NCBI GenBank assembly: GCA_947627685.1
Contig: CANQWZ010000002.1
Coordinates: forward strand, 1-46,020
Length of the DNA: 46,020 nt
From: an uncultured Bacilli bacterium
Lineage (GTDB): Bacteria; Bacillota_I; Bacilli_A; ML615J-28; CAG-313
Direction of reading: 5' to 3'
Positions 18,109 through 28,657 of this stretch are shown here, in pieces; within the stretch, counting starts at the first letter, position 1; every line of letters starts with the position of its first letter. Position numbers and translations under genes: made by a program. Under the pieces are notes generated by a model that made no database searches, was not told the DNA's origin, and saw only the letters and a list, made by a program, of their open reading frames with translations.

Positions 18109-20343
18109 TTAAACTTTCCAAATATAAATATTCAATTCTTGACCACTATCAACAGGGGCTATACCAATATCACCTTTCGTAAATTCATCATAAGCATTTT
18201 TAGTAAAGCCTAAACTTAATAAATAAGTTTCTATCGTCTTTAATGATTTATTAATCGTATAGTCAATTTCAAGTGGCACATCATAAAAGAATACAATGGC
18301 TACTTTACCTGTATTTGTTCCTTTAGGGACATACATATATGGTATACCAAAGCCATATGTATCACCAATAACAGAACCAAAGAATGGCATTTTTTCTTCA
18401 ATATTTTCATCACCATAGAAAGTTTTTAAATATTCAAGAGCATTATTTTCGATATCAACATTGTCTTCGTTTGTGGTAATGGTTAAATCATTCCAAGAAG
18501 ATGGCACCATTCTTGTTGTAAATTCAACATTAGCATCTTGTGGAAGCGTTGCTTCATTAAAATCACTATAGGCAATTTCAACTACACCATATATTGGTCC
18601 CATGTAGAAGTAAAAACATGCTTCCACAATATAATTATCTTTAACAACTACATAAGGAGTAAAGGATTGTGTAGTTGATGGATAGGTTGAGGCATAAATA
18701 CCATAAAGATTAATATCATTACCAACGCCATAATAGTAAGTTGTTGCAACATTTGCCATAAGACTATCTACATAGTAGGTTATTGTTCCTTCTTCTTTAT
18801 CTTCAAAGTAAGCTGTAAAGATTTCGGGAGCAAAAGCAAAACTTGGTCTTGCAACCGATAATTCTTTGTTATAAGCTCTTGATGCTTCATATGAACCATC
18901 AATATTTTGAAAATAGCTGTTATATAAAGTGTCTTCTATTTTTTTGTAGCCATATGCATCATTATCAGAAAAGACATTAGCATTATTTTCAACTTCAAAT
19001 GGATCAAAATATAAATTATCTTGTGTAATGGTTTCAACAAAGCCACGATTTAATACATTGGCTTCTGTAAGAACAATTGTTAACTCGGTAAAGGTTAATT
19101 TATAACTACTTAAAGCATGCATATTCTCAAGTGCTAGGCTAAGTTTATCATGAATAGCATCATGTTGATATTTGCCAATTGCTGGAATAGTAAGTGTCTC
19201 ACCATAGTTAATGATTACAACCATTTCTTGAATAGCTTTAAAGCCACCTTGAAGGCTATAGTCAGCACCGCTTTTAGCATAAATACCAATTATTTCCCCA
19301 TCTTCGATAATGAGTGAAAAGCCATTTGCGACAAAAGTATATGGATTGGCTGAAGCAATCATTTGTTCTGGTAATTTGCTATCAGCACCAGTGTAATCAA
19401 AACGACCACTTTCTTCATTATAAGTAAAATCGTTAATGGTTAGATTTTTAAAATTATTATATAAGCCCGCATCAGTCCATGAAACTGGTCTACCTTGGTT
19501 ATCAAGCATTGGTTCGTATTCTTCTTCATTCATAAGATTAACACCCACAACGCAAGCTAAATCATCATGATTTTTATAAAACAAATTCATTGGAATGCCA
19601 TAAGCATCTTCATACTCTGTATACCAAGTAGTACCATCCATAGCGGTTTTAACGTTATATGTATATGTACTATCTAATTTTTCAAATAAACCAATTGTAT
19701 ATAATTTAACATTTACATAACCTTCAAAACCAATTTTTTCTTCTTTTATGCTATCTAACATTGCTTGGGTTAAAACGGGTTTAGCAATAATAGTAATAAC
19801 TACTTTATTAGTAACAGTTGGATCAAAATTACTTTTTGCCACAACGGTAATGATTTTATCACCACTAACTTCTTTAGCAGTAAACGTACCATCAGGTGCA
19901 ATCGTTGCATATTCTTGACCGGAAGTAATTTCCCAAGTTACGGTAGTATCAGGTGCATCCGAAACGGTTGCTGTAAGTTTAATAGACTCACCACTTTTAA
20001 CTTCAGTAGGTCCAGAAATGGTAATTTTAGTATCGTATTTTGGTGGTAAGACAATCAAATTCCATTTAGCTGTTAGGGTAATATCAGCCTTTTGATTTTC
20101 GGAAATGACTTCGATTTTTTTATCACCATCAAACCAACCTATAAATTCATATCCATCTTTGGTAGCATCAAGTAAAGTAACTTTCGTTCCCTCTTGAAAT
20201 TCAGTGGGGTTATTAGGATTGTTGATACCACCATCAAGCACATAAGTAATACTGTGCTTGATAGGGTCTTTTTTGTGTGAATCGCAAGAACATAAACCAA
20301 GGATACATAATATTGTGCATAAAATAAGACTTATTTTTTTCAT
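18109..20343 (-). CDS. 744-aa lipoprotein with InlB and Ig-like repeats
   Basis: The signal peptide ends GLCSC, lipidated Cys20. Residues about 30-95 form one InlB-type repeat (ITYVLDGGINNPNNPTEF...YEFIGWFDGD...ITLTAKW). Residues about 100-190 form one Big-type domain (GPTEVKSGESIKLTATVSD...VTWEITSGQ). The remaining 550 residues are two homologous domains shared with the 963-aa neighbour: KEEKIGFEGYVNVKLY opens the first and LSLALENMHALSSYKLTF the second, with the C-terminal ALEYLKTFYGDENIEE. No enzyme motif is visible. AGGAGGATG is upstream of the start. It belongs to the same transcription unit. Confidence 0.85.
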   Translation of the reverse strand: MKKISLILCTILCILGLCSCDSHKKDPIKHSITYVLDGGINNPNNPTEFQEGTKVTLLDATKDGYEFIGWFDGDKKIEVISENQKADITLTAKWNLIVLPPKYDTKITISGPTEVKSGESIKLTATVSDAPDTTVTWEITSGQEYATIAPDGTFTAKEVSGDKIITVVAKSNFDPTVTNKVVITIIAKPVLTQAMLDSIKEEKIGFEGYVNVKLYTIGLFEKLDSTYTYNVKTAMDGTTWYTEYEDAYGIPMNLFYKNHDDLACVVGVNLMNEEEYEPMLDNQGRPVSWTDAGLYNNFKNLTINDFTYNEESGRFDYTGADSKLPEQMIASANPYTFVANGFSLIIEDGEIIGIYAKSGADYSLQGGFKAIQEMVVIINYGETLTIPAIGKYQHDAIHDKLSLALENMHALSSYKLTFTELTIVLTEANVLNRGFVETITQDNLYFDPFEVENNANVFSDNDAYGYKKIEDTLYNSYFQNIDGSYEASRAYNKELSVARPSFAFAPEIFTAYFEDKEEGTITYYVDSLMANVATTYYYGVGNDINLYGIYASTYPSTTQSFTPYVVVKDNYIVEACFYFYMGPIYGVVEIAYSDFNEATLPQDANVEFTTRMVPSSWNDLTITTNEDNVDIENNALEYLKTFYGDENIEEKMPFFGSVIGDTYGFGIPYMYVPKGTNTGKVAIVFFYDVPLEIDYTINKSLKTIETYLLSLGFTKNAYDEFTKGDIGIAPVDSGQELNIYIWKV

Positions 20344-20358
20344 CTATTTTACATCCTC

Positions 20359-20910
20359 CTAATATTGATATGTACATGTTATTTTAACATCACGACCAGA
20401 TGTTGCTTGATATGTACATTCCATACTTACAATCTTGCCTTTTGTAAAAAGGAAAACAAAACTAGCATCACCTAAGGCATTCATGTCTTGATTATCAAAT
20501 ACTTCTTTGATATTGCCATTAGAAACTTTAAATGTTACTTTATCTTTTTCTTCAACAATATCTTTGCATATTTTTTTATTGATTTTTAATTTAAAAACAA
20601 ATAATTCTTCTCTAGAAACATTATCACGAGTATCAGAAGTTGTTTGTGATTGTAATTGAAAATTATTATCTAAAGTTAAAATATTAGTACTTACGCTTGC
20701 TGTATCTTCTGTGATAAAACTAACAGTACTTATATATCGATAAACTAAAACATTTTGATCATTTACACTTATATCAGTTACTACTTCGTTTACATCTTTA
20801 AGAGCTTTATTGATATTTTTGCTAATTTTGTTAACTTTTTGTTTACAACCAGTAAGGGTAAATAACATACAAAAAGCAAGTAAAAGGGTTATAATATATC
20901 TTTTTTTCAT
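20359..20910 (-). CDS. small lipoprotein of unknown function
   Basis: 183 aa. The signal peptide ends FTLTGC, lipidated Cys21, followed by a short lysine/asparagine-rich helix. About 140 residues rich in alternating hydrophobic and polar residues come next (VLVYRYISTVSFITEDTASV, ASFVFLFTKGKIVSMECTY), as expected for a single beta-sheet domain. It has no large repeats, unlike its neighbours. It is placed directly after the giant protease gene (13-base gap) with a strong TAGGAGG site, so it may serve that protein as a partner or chaperone. That is a guess from position only. Confidence 0.75.
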   Translation of the reverse strand: MKKRYIITLLLAFCMLFTLTGCKQKVNKISKNINKALKDVNEVVTDISVNDQNVLVYRYISTVSFITEDTASVSTNILTLDNNFQLQSQTTSDTRDNVSREELFVFKLKINKKICKDIVEEKDKVTFKVSNGNIKEVFDNQDMNALGDASFVFLFTKGKIVSMECTYQATSGRDVKITCTYQY

Positions 20911-20923
20911 TGTTTTTTACCTC

Positions 20924-23900
20924 CTACCATAAGTCTTTCTTCTTAACAAATATCATCATCGCAATTAGACTAGTTGCTGCAACAATACTGCTAATAATTA
21001 AAACTTTATTTACACTATCTACAATAGGGCTAACCTCACTATCAAGGTCGGCACGATAAGCTTCATAAGATGCCATTAATTGATTGTAATTAGTTAAATC
21101 AAGAAGTGATCTATCAGCTCTTGATAAATTAGCAAGTTCACTAGCAATGCTTCTTAACTCTTCAATATCTTTAACATTAAATTCGGTAGGTAAACTATTT
21201 AAACGTTTATCTAAATCTTGTAAAGCCTTTGTTGAGCTTGCAAGTTTTAATTTACGAAGAACTTGTTTAGCATTATTAGCAACTTCAACTAATTCATTCC
21301 ATTTGTCCATGGAAATACCATATTTAGTAGGATCTTGTTTTACCATATTTAATTGGGCAATAGCATTATTGATTAATTCTTCGTTTGCTAAAGTAATATT
21401 ATTTAAGGCTTTAATTTCTTCAGCGTATTCCATGAAATTAATCATACTACTATGCATAGCTTCATATCCACTTTTTTGGGCTTCTTGAGCACTACCAAAG
21501 TATGCAAGATAAACAATGGAATCATATCCTACGATATCAGGATTAGATGGTAAAATCATTTGAATTGGGTTAAATGTACCTACTAAACCAACAAAATTGA
21601 AATAAGCAAGTTCTAAACCAAATAAATCAAAATATTTACTTAAAAGATCATAACCAGGATCTGATTCACTAATTTGAACTTCATCGTTATAAGAATCTTC
21701 CAAAATTGGAGCGGTAAATGATTTAAATTCAACACTTGTTAATCTATCATAACCGTAGAAAGCGTAATTACCAATGATTTTTAAACTATCTGGTAAAACA
21801 ATCTGAGAAATGTTTTTGTTTTCGTTTCCAGCATATGTTTCTATTCGAATAGTTCCTTCTTCTACTACTAATGTAGTTCCTTTTTGTTCATCTGCTGTTT
21901 CGTCTTTGTAATTAGCAGGAATGCTATTTAAAATTAATTTGCCATTACTTAATATTGTATATAATACGCCATTTACTATTTTAGCATAGCTATTAATTTG
22001 CGCATTATCTGAAAGTTCATTATCTTTTTTAACATAATATTTTTCTAGACTAGTATCACCATCAAATACACCAATACCAATATGTTTAAGATTTTCACTA
22101 AATGTAAAAGCCGTTAAGTTTGGCATAGTTTGGAAAGCATAGTCATTAATAATTTCAAGTTTAGGAGCATTAACAGTCGTTAAAGCTGCTTGTTGGAATG
22201 CATATTCACCAACTTCTACTAATTCATTAGCATCACCAATTGATACTAATCTAGTGCAGTCAGCAAAGCTACCAAAACCAATCGTTTTAACGCTTGCTAA
22301 ATCGATGTTAGCTAAAACATGGCATGATGTAAAAGCATAATCATCTATTTTTTCAACCTTTTCAAGGTTAATTGTTTGTAAAAGTTCACAACCACTAAAA
22401 CTGTATTGACCAATTGATTTAACAGTTGTAGGTAAATTTACTGTATTTAAATTAATGCAAAAAGCAAACATAAAACTACTGATTTGATCAAGGCTATCAG
22501 GAATAGTGATTTCGGTTAAACCAGCACATCCTAGGAAAGCTCCTTCACCTAAATAAGTTAAAGTATTAGGAAGACTAACTTGTGAGAATATTGGGGCTGT
22601 ACCACTTTCAGAATATCTACCAAAAGCACCTTCACCAACCCATTCAACAACCGGAATATTCAAATAATTTAAAGCCGAACAGTCAGCAAAAGCAAAATTA
22701 CCAACCCTTTTAACATTTACTAAATTAGCAGCTTTTAAAGAAACACAATTATAGAATGTTTCATCTTTGATTTCTTCACCAACTTTACTTAAATCGATTG
22801 TATCTAAAATAGTATCATTAGCAAAGCATGCTGTACCAAATAAAACATTACCATCTTCAGGCATATTAACCGTTGTTAAATGTGCACATTCTTGGAAAGC
22901 ACCAAGACCAAAAGTACTATTTTTACCAATAGTTACTTCTTCAAGAAGTGATTGGAAAAAGACACCTTCGCCATATGTTGCATCATTTGCAAGAGTCACA
23001 TTCTTTATACCACTATTTCTAAAAGCATAATCATTAACTTCTAAAACAGTATCTAAATTATTAACAGTATTTAAAGCTGATGTATAAGCAAAAGCATTGA
23101 TATCTATTTTGTTACCTGCAGCGTTTGCGAAAGTAACTTCTTCAAGGGCTTTACAATTAGCAAAAGCATAACTGCCAATAATAATTGGAGCACTAAAAGT
23201 AATTGATCTGATATTTACGCCTGCAAAAGCACCATTACCAATTTCTTTAATACTTGCTTCTACTTCGTAATCAGCAAAATCATGCACTGGGCTTGCAAAA
23301 ACAATAATAGTGCCTGTAGCATCTAATAAGACATCAGTACTTGTTTTATAGTATTGGTTATTAGGATCAACACTAAATACACTAAGTTTAGTACCTTCAA
23401 AAATAGAACCACGAATATCAGCTAATTTGGTATTTTCTTGGAAAACAATGGTTGTTAAGTTTTCACAATCTTTGAATAAATAATTACCTAAAGTAACTTC
23501 CGAATTTGGTAAAGTAAAGCTTACTAAACTAGGACAGTCATAGAAAGCTTGTGTACCTATTATTTGCACTGTTTTAGCAATATTGAAATTAGCTAATTTT
23601 TCGCATTGACAAAAGGCACCTTCACCAATTGATAATAAATCATTGTGAATATTTACGGTTTGTAAGGCAGCACACTTTGCAAAGCAAAAATCAGGAATTT
23701 GTTTATTTTCATATATATCAATTTCAACAATACCAGTGTTAGCAAACATTGCATAAGCAAGTTTAGTATTTTCTGATAAAGTTACATCTTTTAAAGAAGT
23801 ACAGTTTTCAAATGCATGAGCTGAAGTGTTTCTTAACTGGCTAAGATCACAACTAGTAATTGATGTACATCCTTTAAAACCACCATCACCGATGGCATAA

Positions 23901-26900
23901 ATGTTAGAAAAATCAACATCTTTTAACTTTTCACAGCCAAAGAAACATTCTTTACCAATTACTTGAACATGGGTAAGATCAATTGTTTTTAAGGCTTTAT
24001 CATTATAGAAAGCATATTCACGAATTGTTTTAACCGTATTAGGAATGGTAACGGTTTCTAGACCTGAACAATTATAGAAAGCATATTTTTGAATTTCTAA
24101 AACACCATCAGGAATAACAACTGTTTTAACGGTTGTATTAGCATTAGGAATTTTATTGGCATCATAATCATCTTCAGTTAGTTCGATATCACGATCAGTA
24201 TCATATAAACAAAAAGCATAAGATCCAATATATAAAATACCTTCATCATCAGGAATAACAACATTACCACCTAAACCTTTATAAGCTATTAACATTCTAT
24301 TCTCAATGACAAATTCACTCTTTATGCTTATTCTAACAGTAGCCATGATATTTGACCCATTTAGTTTTAAGCTAATGGTTGTACTACCTTTTTTAAGACC
24401 AGTAACAACACCATCTTGGTCAACTATCGCAACACTTGGATTACTAGATTCATAAGTTTTTTCATAATTATCATCTACATACCATGGATTGATATCATAA
24501 AATAATTGAATTTTTTCACCAGGATAAAAGCTAACCGTATTCATACTAGAAAGGAAATTACGGTCACCTGTTTCACCAATTTCACTTGTTTGGGCAGCTC
24601 TTGAATAAGCAAATAAGGTATTGAAATAAGAAAATCTAAGTGATTCAACTTTAGCCTCAGTAACTGGCGGTAAGTTAGTAGCTTTAACCTCATCAGTTTT
24701 AGCTTTAACACTAACAATTAAAGTTGCCTTTTTACCATAAATAGCCTCGTATACCATAACCGTAGTTCTACCAGCTTTTTTAGCAACTAAGATGCCTTCG
24801 TTTAAGTCAGCAACATTTGGATTAGTTATTTCCCAAACTAAATGTTTTAAATAAGCTTTATCTTGATCTAAATTAGGATCTGTTGAAGTTAGGTAACTTG
24901 TTAAATCAACAACATCACCTTCATTAACACTTAAAAGCAGTTTATCTTTGCCATCAACTGTACCATCTTCAGTAAAACGTAAGTCACCATTGGTACCAGG
25001 AAGAGCGCATAGATAAATATTAGAATTTAAAGCATAGTCATCAATAGCAAAGCCTAAAGCAGTAGGACATACTTCATCATAAAATAAATTATCAATATAA
25101 TCAGTTATTTCAAAACGTACTCTATTATCTTTACCTTTTTCACTATAAACAGGAATAGGATTATCAGTTAAGAAAGTATAACTTGAACTAGAAGTAAAAA
25201 TAATTGGTGTAACTGATTGAACGTATTGATTATCATAAATCATCATTGTTACATAATAACGATCTTTTTTAAGATTAGAGTCATAAATTTTTTCATATGT
25301 AACATCTTTTAAAACTGGAGCTTCATCATCTAAAACAAAATCAAATTGGAAAGTATTACGAATATTTTTAGCTTCGCCACCATCTCCATAATCTAATTTT
25401 GCTTTCATAACGAACGAATATTGCCTATTATTAACAAGACCTAATTCATATGATCTTAAACGCAAGAATTCATAATATGGCATTGGTGTACCATTATAAC
25501 CATAAGCTTTAATAGCATTGACATCTGTATGACTCCAAATTACTTCACCAGTAATTTTATCAGTTATCTTAAAATCAACGGTTTTAGCATTTCTAAGTAA
25601 GCCCGCATATACAGCTGAAATACCATCAATAGAACCTAAGAAATTAGAGATAGCTATGCGATCAGTTGAAGCAGGAATTTCATCATAAATGGAAGTATCG
25701 ATATCATATAGATAACTACCAAGTGGAATAATATAATTATAATAATATGAGCCATATGGAGTAGTTGCATAATAATCAGCTTTTAATTTATCTTCATCAT
25801 CAATGGCATTATTATGAGCTTCTGATTCTACTTCATAAAAGGTTTTATCAAATAGTGGTGCTTCGGTCCAGTCACCATAAAAAGCAAGGAAAGGAATATT
25901 TAAATCAATAGGTGTAAAGCCTTCATCGTTTTTGCTACCACCAGCTTGTAATTTAACGAAACCTTCAACATACATACCATAAGGGAATAAGTTATTAATT
26001 AAATCTTTATCACTTTGGCTTAAAGTATATACAACTTTTATTTTAGCTGTTTGGCCAGCATTAACTACAAGGGTATTACCATTAATAGTTCCACCTTCAA
26101 TAACTTCATATGTAGGTGTACCATTTAAGATTTGTGATTTTTCGGAAACATATTTTTCATCAGATGTTGAAACACTTTCAGTCATTGCAATTACATCTAA
26201 ATCATATGATAATGCATATTCAGCAAGGTTAACAACATTAAATTCCATTGTATAAACACCCTTGCGAGTTGGATCATCTAATAATTCTAGTTTACTACGG
26301 TCAATACCATCAACTGTAATATAACCTTTAGTATTTACCGCGTTATATAAACTAGCAAGACCAGCGCCTTGTTTACGTGGTGAATAAGGATTACCTTGTT
26401 CATTTAACACAATTGAGGCCGTTGACATTAATAGCTGATTTGCCATAACAGATATTTGTTTCCATGTATAGGTTGGATATAATTCTTTTAAATATTGTCT
26501 TATTAAAACAACAATACCACATAAATTAGGTGTAGCCATGGATGTACCACTTAATTCATCATATCCACCACCAGGAATAGCCGATTTGATATTACCACCA
26601 TGAGCAGTAATTTCAGGTTTTAAACCAAGTGATGGTGTAGGTCCCCAGCTAGAGAAATCAGACATAAATGGACCTGCTTGATTACTATAATTAATGGTCA
26701 TTGTACCACTTGCTTTTTCAGCAAGTTTAGTACCATCTTCTTTAGAAATCGAAATGGTTGGAATATGATCACTTTTACCCATGGACATCAAAATGTTACC
26801 TTCGATGTTATTATAAATAATACAAGCAACAGCACCATTGGCTTTAGCAATTTGGGCTTTTTCTTCAAAGGTATTATCACCACGTTTAACTAAAGCAATT

Positions 26901-28399
26901 TTTCCTCTAACAGCATCTTTACCAAGGCTTGTATAGTTAATTTGTTTACCAACACCAGGGATTGTTACATAATCAAAAGTTTTTGAAACACCTTCAGTAA
27001 TACCAAGTTCTTTAAAGAAATCATTTTCATCACCCTTGATGTCATTAGATTCATCAAAGAAAATAACTTGTGAATCATTAGCCAAAAGATATTTACTTTT
27101 TACACCACTAATAGAAGCAACCGATAAAGCAGCTTCATACGTCGAAGGTGATCCTACAGTACCTGAATCAGGATTAGTTACAAGGTTTGTATTACCTTGT
27201 TCACCACCATAAGCTGAACTATAACTATTGCTAGCGGCGGTAATTAAACTAATACCACTTTGATTAATTTTGTCATATATAACATTAATTTGACTGCCAT
27301 CTTCTTCTCTAGCAAAGCCACAAGAAGATCCAAGTGACATGTTAATTGCGTCAACATTTAATAAAACAGCATCTTCTAAGGCAGCAAGAATATCCTCGGT
27401 TTTACCACCTTCATCAAGATCAGGGAAAACTTTTAAAAGGACAAGTTGTGTATTTACCGCAATACCAGTAATAACATCATCTTTACCACCAATGATTCCG
27501 GCAACGTGTGTACCATGTTCAGAATCATATGGGAAAACATCGGGGTCTTTATCTGCATAGTCATATACATAAGGTATCTTACGACTATAATAAACATCGG
27601 TAAGTTTTAATTCTGTTTGTAAGTTTTGCATATTAAGTCTAGCAGCAGTAGTATCATTTAATACTCTACTGATATCTTGCATGCTAATCATTGGATTTTG
27701 AGGTTGATTTTGGAATACTGTGTGACTGCAATCAAAACCAGAGTCTAAAATGGCAACAGCCGTACCTTCACCAGTATATTCAACACTACTAGAATCAAAA
27801 ATACCTGTATCATAAACTTCTACATTGTTAGTAACAATTGAAGAGTCAACTTCTTTTGTTTTTGGTAGGTTATATGTATCACTTATGATAACGTCTTTGA
27901 TTCCATCCACCAAACTCATTTTTTGGAAATTACCATAAGTTGTTTTTACCGCAATCGCATTAACAATGGTATTATATTGATAAACAACATCAGTAATTAA
28001 ATGTTTAGAAAAAAGCGTATTAATTAATTTAGTTTGTTTATCATTAATTGCTTTAGCTTGCTTAGTTCCCTTTTCACCAAGAGCGTAATCAGCAACTTTA
28101 TCAACATATTTATATGCTTCATTATTATAAGTATCTATTAAAGCATCATCTGGTAAAGTGATTAAAGTTACTATTTCATCAGAAGCTAAATAACCACCAT
28201 TTTCAATTAAACGTTTTGCTTTGATACGTGATAAAACTTGTTCTTGAGTAAGTTTTAAATCGGTTCTTAAAATATCTAGGTGTTGTACATTATCATTATT
28301 ATCAACAACTGGCTCTTTTGCCAGATTATCTTTATGACATGCACAGCATCCCATTAAAATAAAAACAAGCGTTAAAGCAAGTAGTATTTTATTTTTCAT
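20924..28399 (-). CDS. giant cell-surface subtilisin-like protease with leucine-rich repeats
   Basis: 2491 aa. N terminus: signal peptide and lipobox region LMGCCAC (Cys18 or Cys21 lipidated), then a propeptide-like part. S8 peptidase: Asp219 in AVAILDSG, His295 in SEHGTHVAG, oxyanion Asn391 in TAASNSY and Ser620 in LSGTSMATP. All catalytic residues are present. A PA-type insert (about 480-575, RGKIALVKRGDNTFEEKAQ) lies between His and Ser. Fn3/C5a-peptidase-like beta domains follow to about 1290, then a Big_2 domain (VVTGLKKGSTTISLKL). About 30 BspA-type leucine-rich repeats (IG.YAF..C..L..V.IP) cover residues 1380-2280. A helical stalk and a C-terminal membrane anchor (VLIISSIVAATSLIAMMIFV, then KKKDLW) end the protein. 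Predicted to bind and cut extracellular proteins beside the Opp importer encoded just upstream in the operon. Confidence 0.93.
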   Translation of the reverse strand: MKNKILLALTLVFILMGCCACHKDNLAKEPVVDNNDNVQHLDILRTDLKLTQEQVLSRIKAKRLIENGGYLASDEIVTLITLPDDALIDTYNNEAYKYVDKVADYALGEKGTKQAKAINDKQTKLINTLFSKHLITDVVYQYNTIVNAIAVKTTYGNFQKMSLVDGIKDVIISDTYNLPKTKEVDSSIVTNNVEVYDTGIFDSSSVEYTGEGTAVAILDSGFDCSHTVFQNQPQNPMISMQDISRVLNDTTAARLNMQNLQTELKLTDVYYSRKIPYVYDYADKDPDVFPYDSEHGTHVAGIIGGKDDVITGIAVNTQLVLLKVFPDLDEGGKTEDILAALEDAVLLNVDAINMSLGSSCGFAREEDGSQINVIYDKINQSGISLITAASNSYSSAYGGEQGNTNLVTNPDSGTVGSPSTYEAALSVASISGVKSKYLLANDSQVIFFDESNDIKGDENDFFKELGITEGVSKTFDYVTIPGVGKQINYTSLGKDAVRGKIALVKRGDNTFEEKAQIAKANGAVACIIYNNIEGNILMSMGKSDHIPTISISKEDGTKLAEKASGTMTINYSNQAGPFMSDFSSWGPTPSLGLKPEITAHGGNIKSAIPGGGYDELSGTSMATPNLCGIVVLIRQYLKELYPTYTWKQISVMANQLLMSTASIVLNEQGNPYSPRKQGAGLASLYNAVNTKGYITVDGIDRSKLELLDDPTRKGVYTMEFNVVNLAEYALSYDLDVIAMTESVSTSDEKYVSEKSQILNGTPTYEVIEGGTINGNTLVVNAGQTAKIKVVYTLSQSDKDLINNLFPYGMYVEGFVKLQAGGSKNDEGFTPIDLNIPFLAFYGDWTEAPLFDKTFYEVESEAHNNAIDDEDKLKADYYATTPYGSYYYNYIIPLGSYLYDIDTSIYDEIPASTDRIAISNFLGSIDGISAVYAGLLRNAKTVDFKITDKITGEVIWSHTDVNAIKAYGYNGTPMPYYEFLRLRSYELGLVNNRQYSFVMKAKLDYGDGGEAKNIRNTFQFDFVLDDEAPVLKDVTYEKIYDSNLKKDRYYVTMMIYDNQYVQSVTPIIFTSSSSYTFLTDNPIPVYSEKGKDNRVRFEITDYIDNLFYDEVCPTALGFAIDDYALNSNIYLCALPGTNGDLRFTEDGTVDGKDKLLLSVNEGDVVDLTSYLTSTDPNLDQDKAYLKHLVWEITNPNVADLNEGILVAKKAGRTTVMVYEAIYGKKATLIVSVKAKTDEVKATNLPPVTEAKVESLRFSYFNTLFAYSRAAQTSEIGETGDRNFLSSMNTVSFYPGEKIQLFYDINPWYVDDNYEKTYESSNPSVAIVDQDGVVTGLKKGSTTISLKLNGSNIMATVRISIKSEFVIENRMLIAYKGLGGNVVIPDDEGILYIGSYAFCLYDTDRDIELTEDDYDANKIPNANTTVKTVVIPDGVLEIQKYAFYNCSGLETVTIPNTVKTIREYAFYNDKALKTIDLTHVQVIGKECFFGCEKLKDVDFSNIYAIGDGGFKGCTSITSCDLSQLRNTSAHAFENCTSLKDVTLSENTKLAYAMFANTGIVEIDIYENKQIPDFCFAKCAALQTVNIHNDLLSIGEGAFCQCEKLANFNIAKTVQIIGTQAFYDCPSLVSFTLPNSEVTLGNYLFKDCENLTTIVFQENTKLADIRGSIFEGTKLSVFSVDPNNQYYKTSTDVLLDATGTIIVFASPVHDFADYEVEASIKEIGNGAFAGVNIRSITFSAPIIIGSYAFANCKALEEVTFANAAGNKIDINAFAYTSALNTVNNLDTVLEVNDYAFRNSGIKNVTLANDATYGEGVFFQSLLEEVTIGKNSTFGLGAFQECAHLTTVNMPEDGNVLFGTACFANDTILDTIDLSKVGEEIKDETFYNCVSLKAANLVNVKRVGNFAFADCSALNYLNIPVVEWVGEGAFGRYSESGTAPIFSQVSLPNTLTYLGEGAFLGCAGLTEITIPDSLDQISSFMFAFCINLNTVNLPTTVKSIGQYSFSGCELLQTINLEKVEKIDDYAFTSCHVLANIDLASVKTIGFGSFADCTRLVSIGDANELVEVGEYAFQQAALTTVNAPKLEIINDYAFQTMPNLTAFTFSENLKHIGIGVFDGDTSLEKYYVKKDNELSDNAQINSYAKIVNGVLYTILSNGKLILNSIPANYKDETADEQKGTTLVVEEGTIRIETYAGNENKNISQIVLPDSLKIIGNYAFYGYDRLTSVEFKSFTAPILEDSYNDEVQISESDPGYDLLSKYFDLFGLELAYFNFVGLVGTFNPIQMILPSNPDIVGYDSIVYLAYFGSAQEAQKSGYEAMHSSMINFMEYAEEIKALNNITLANEELINNAIAQLNMVKQDPTKYGISMDKWNELVEVANNAKQVLRKLKLASSTKALQDLDKRLNSLPTEFNVKDIEELRSIASELANLSRADRSLLDLTNYNQLMASYEAYRADLDSEVSPIVDSVNKVLIISSIVAATSLIAMMIFVKKKDLW

Positions 28400-28420
28400 T
28401 TTTTATATTATTGCTCCTTT

Positions 28421-28657
28421 CTATTTAAGCCAAAAGTAGATAACAACCATAGCAATTATAAAACATATGATTACACCAATAAAGATGGGTAAATAATATG
28501 AAAAGGCTGCTTTAATGATTGCTTTTTTTTCTTTTTTAGTTAAATTTAAGTCATCATTTTTAGGCTTAAACCTGCGATGTGGCATACCATCAACATCCAT
28601 ATTGTAAATGGTATGGCCATCATCTATGTACTCAACTTTTTTAGTCTTTTTTTTCAT
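28421..28657 (-). CDS. small single-pass membrane protein
   Basis: 78 aa from ATG 28657 (an upstream TTG at 28681 gives 86 aa but is a weaker start). A lysine-rich cytosolic part contains YIDDGHTIYNMDVDGMPHRR, a charged segment (LTKKEKKAIIKAAFSYY) and one C-terminal membrane helix (FIGVIICFIIAMVVIYFWL). It overlaps the end of oppF by 17 bases and lies 21 bases before the giant protease gene, so it is co-translated with the transporter. The family is not recognised. A possible role is as a small accessory subunit of the transporter or of surface-protein assembly, judged from position only. Confidence 0.75.
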   Translation of the reverse strand: MKKKTKKVEYIDDGHTIYNMDVDGMPHRRFKPKNDDLNLTKKEKKAIIKAAFSYYLPIFIGVIICFIIAMVVIYFWLK

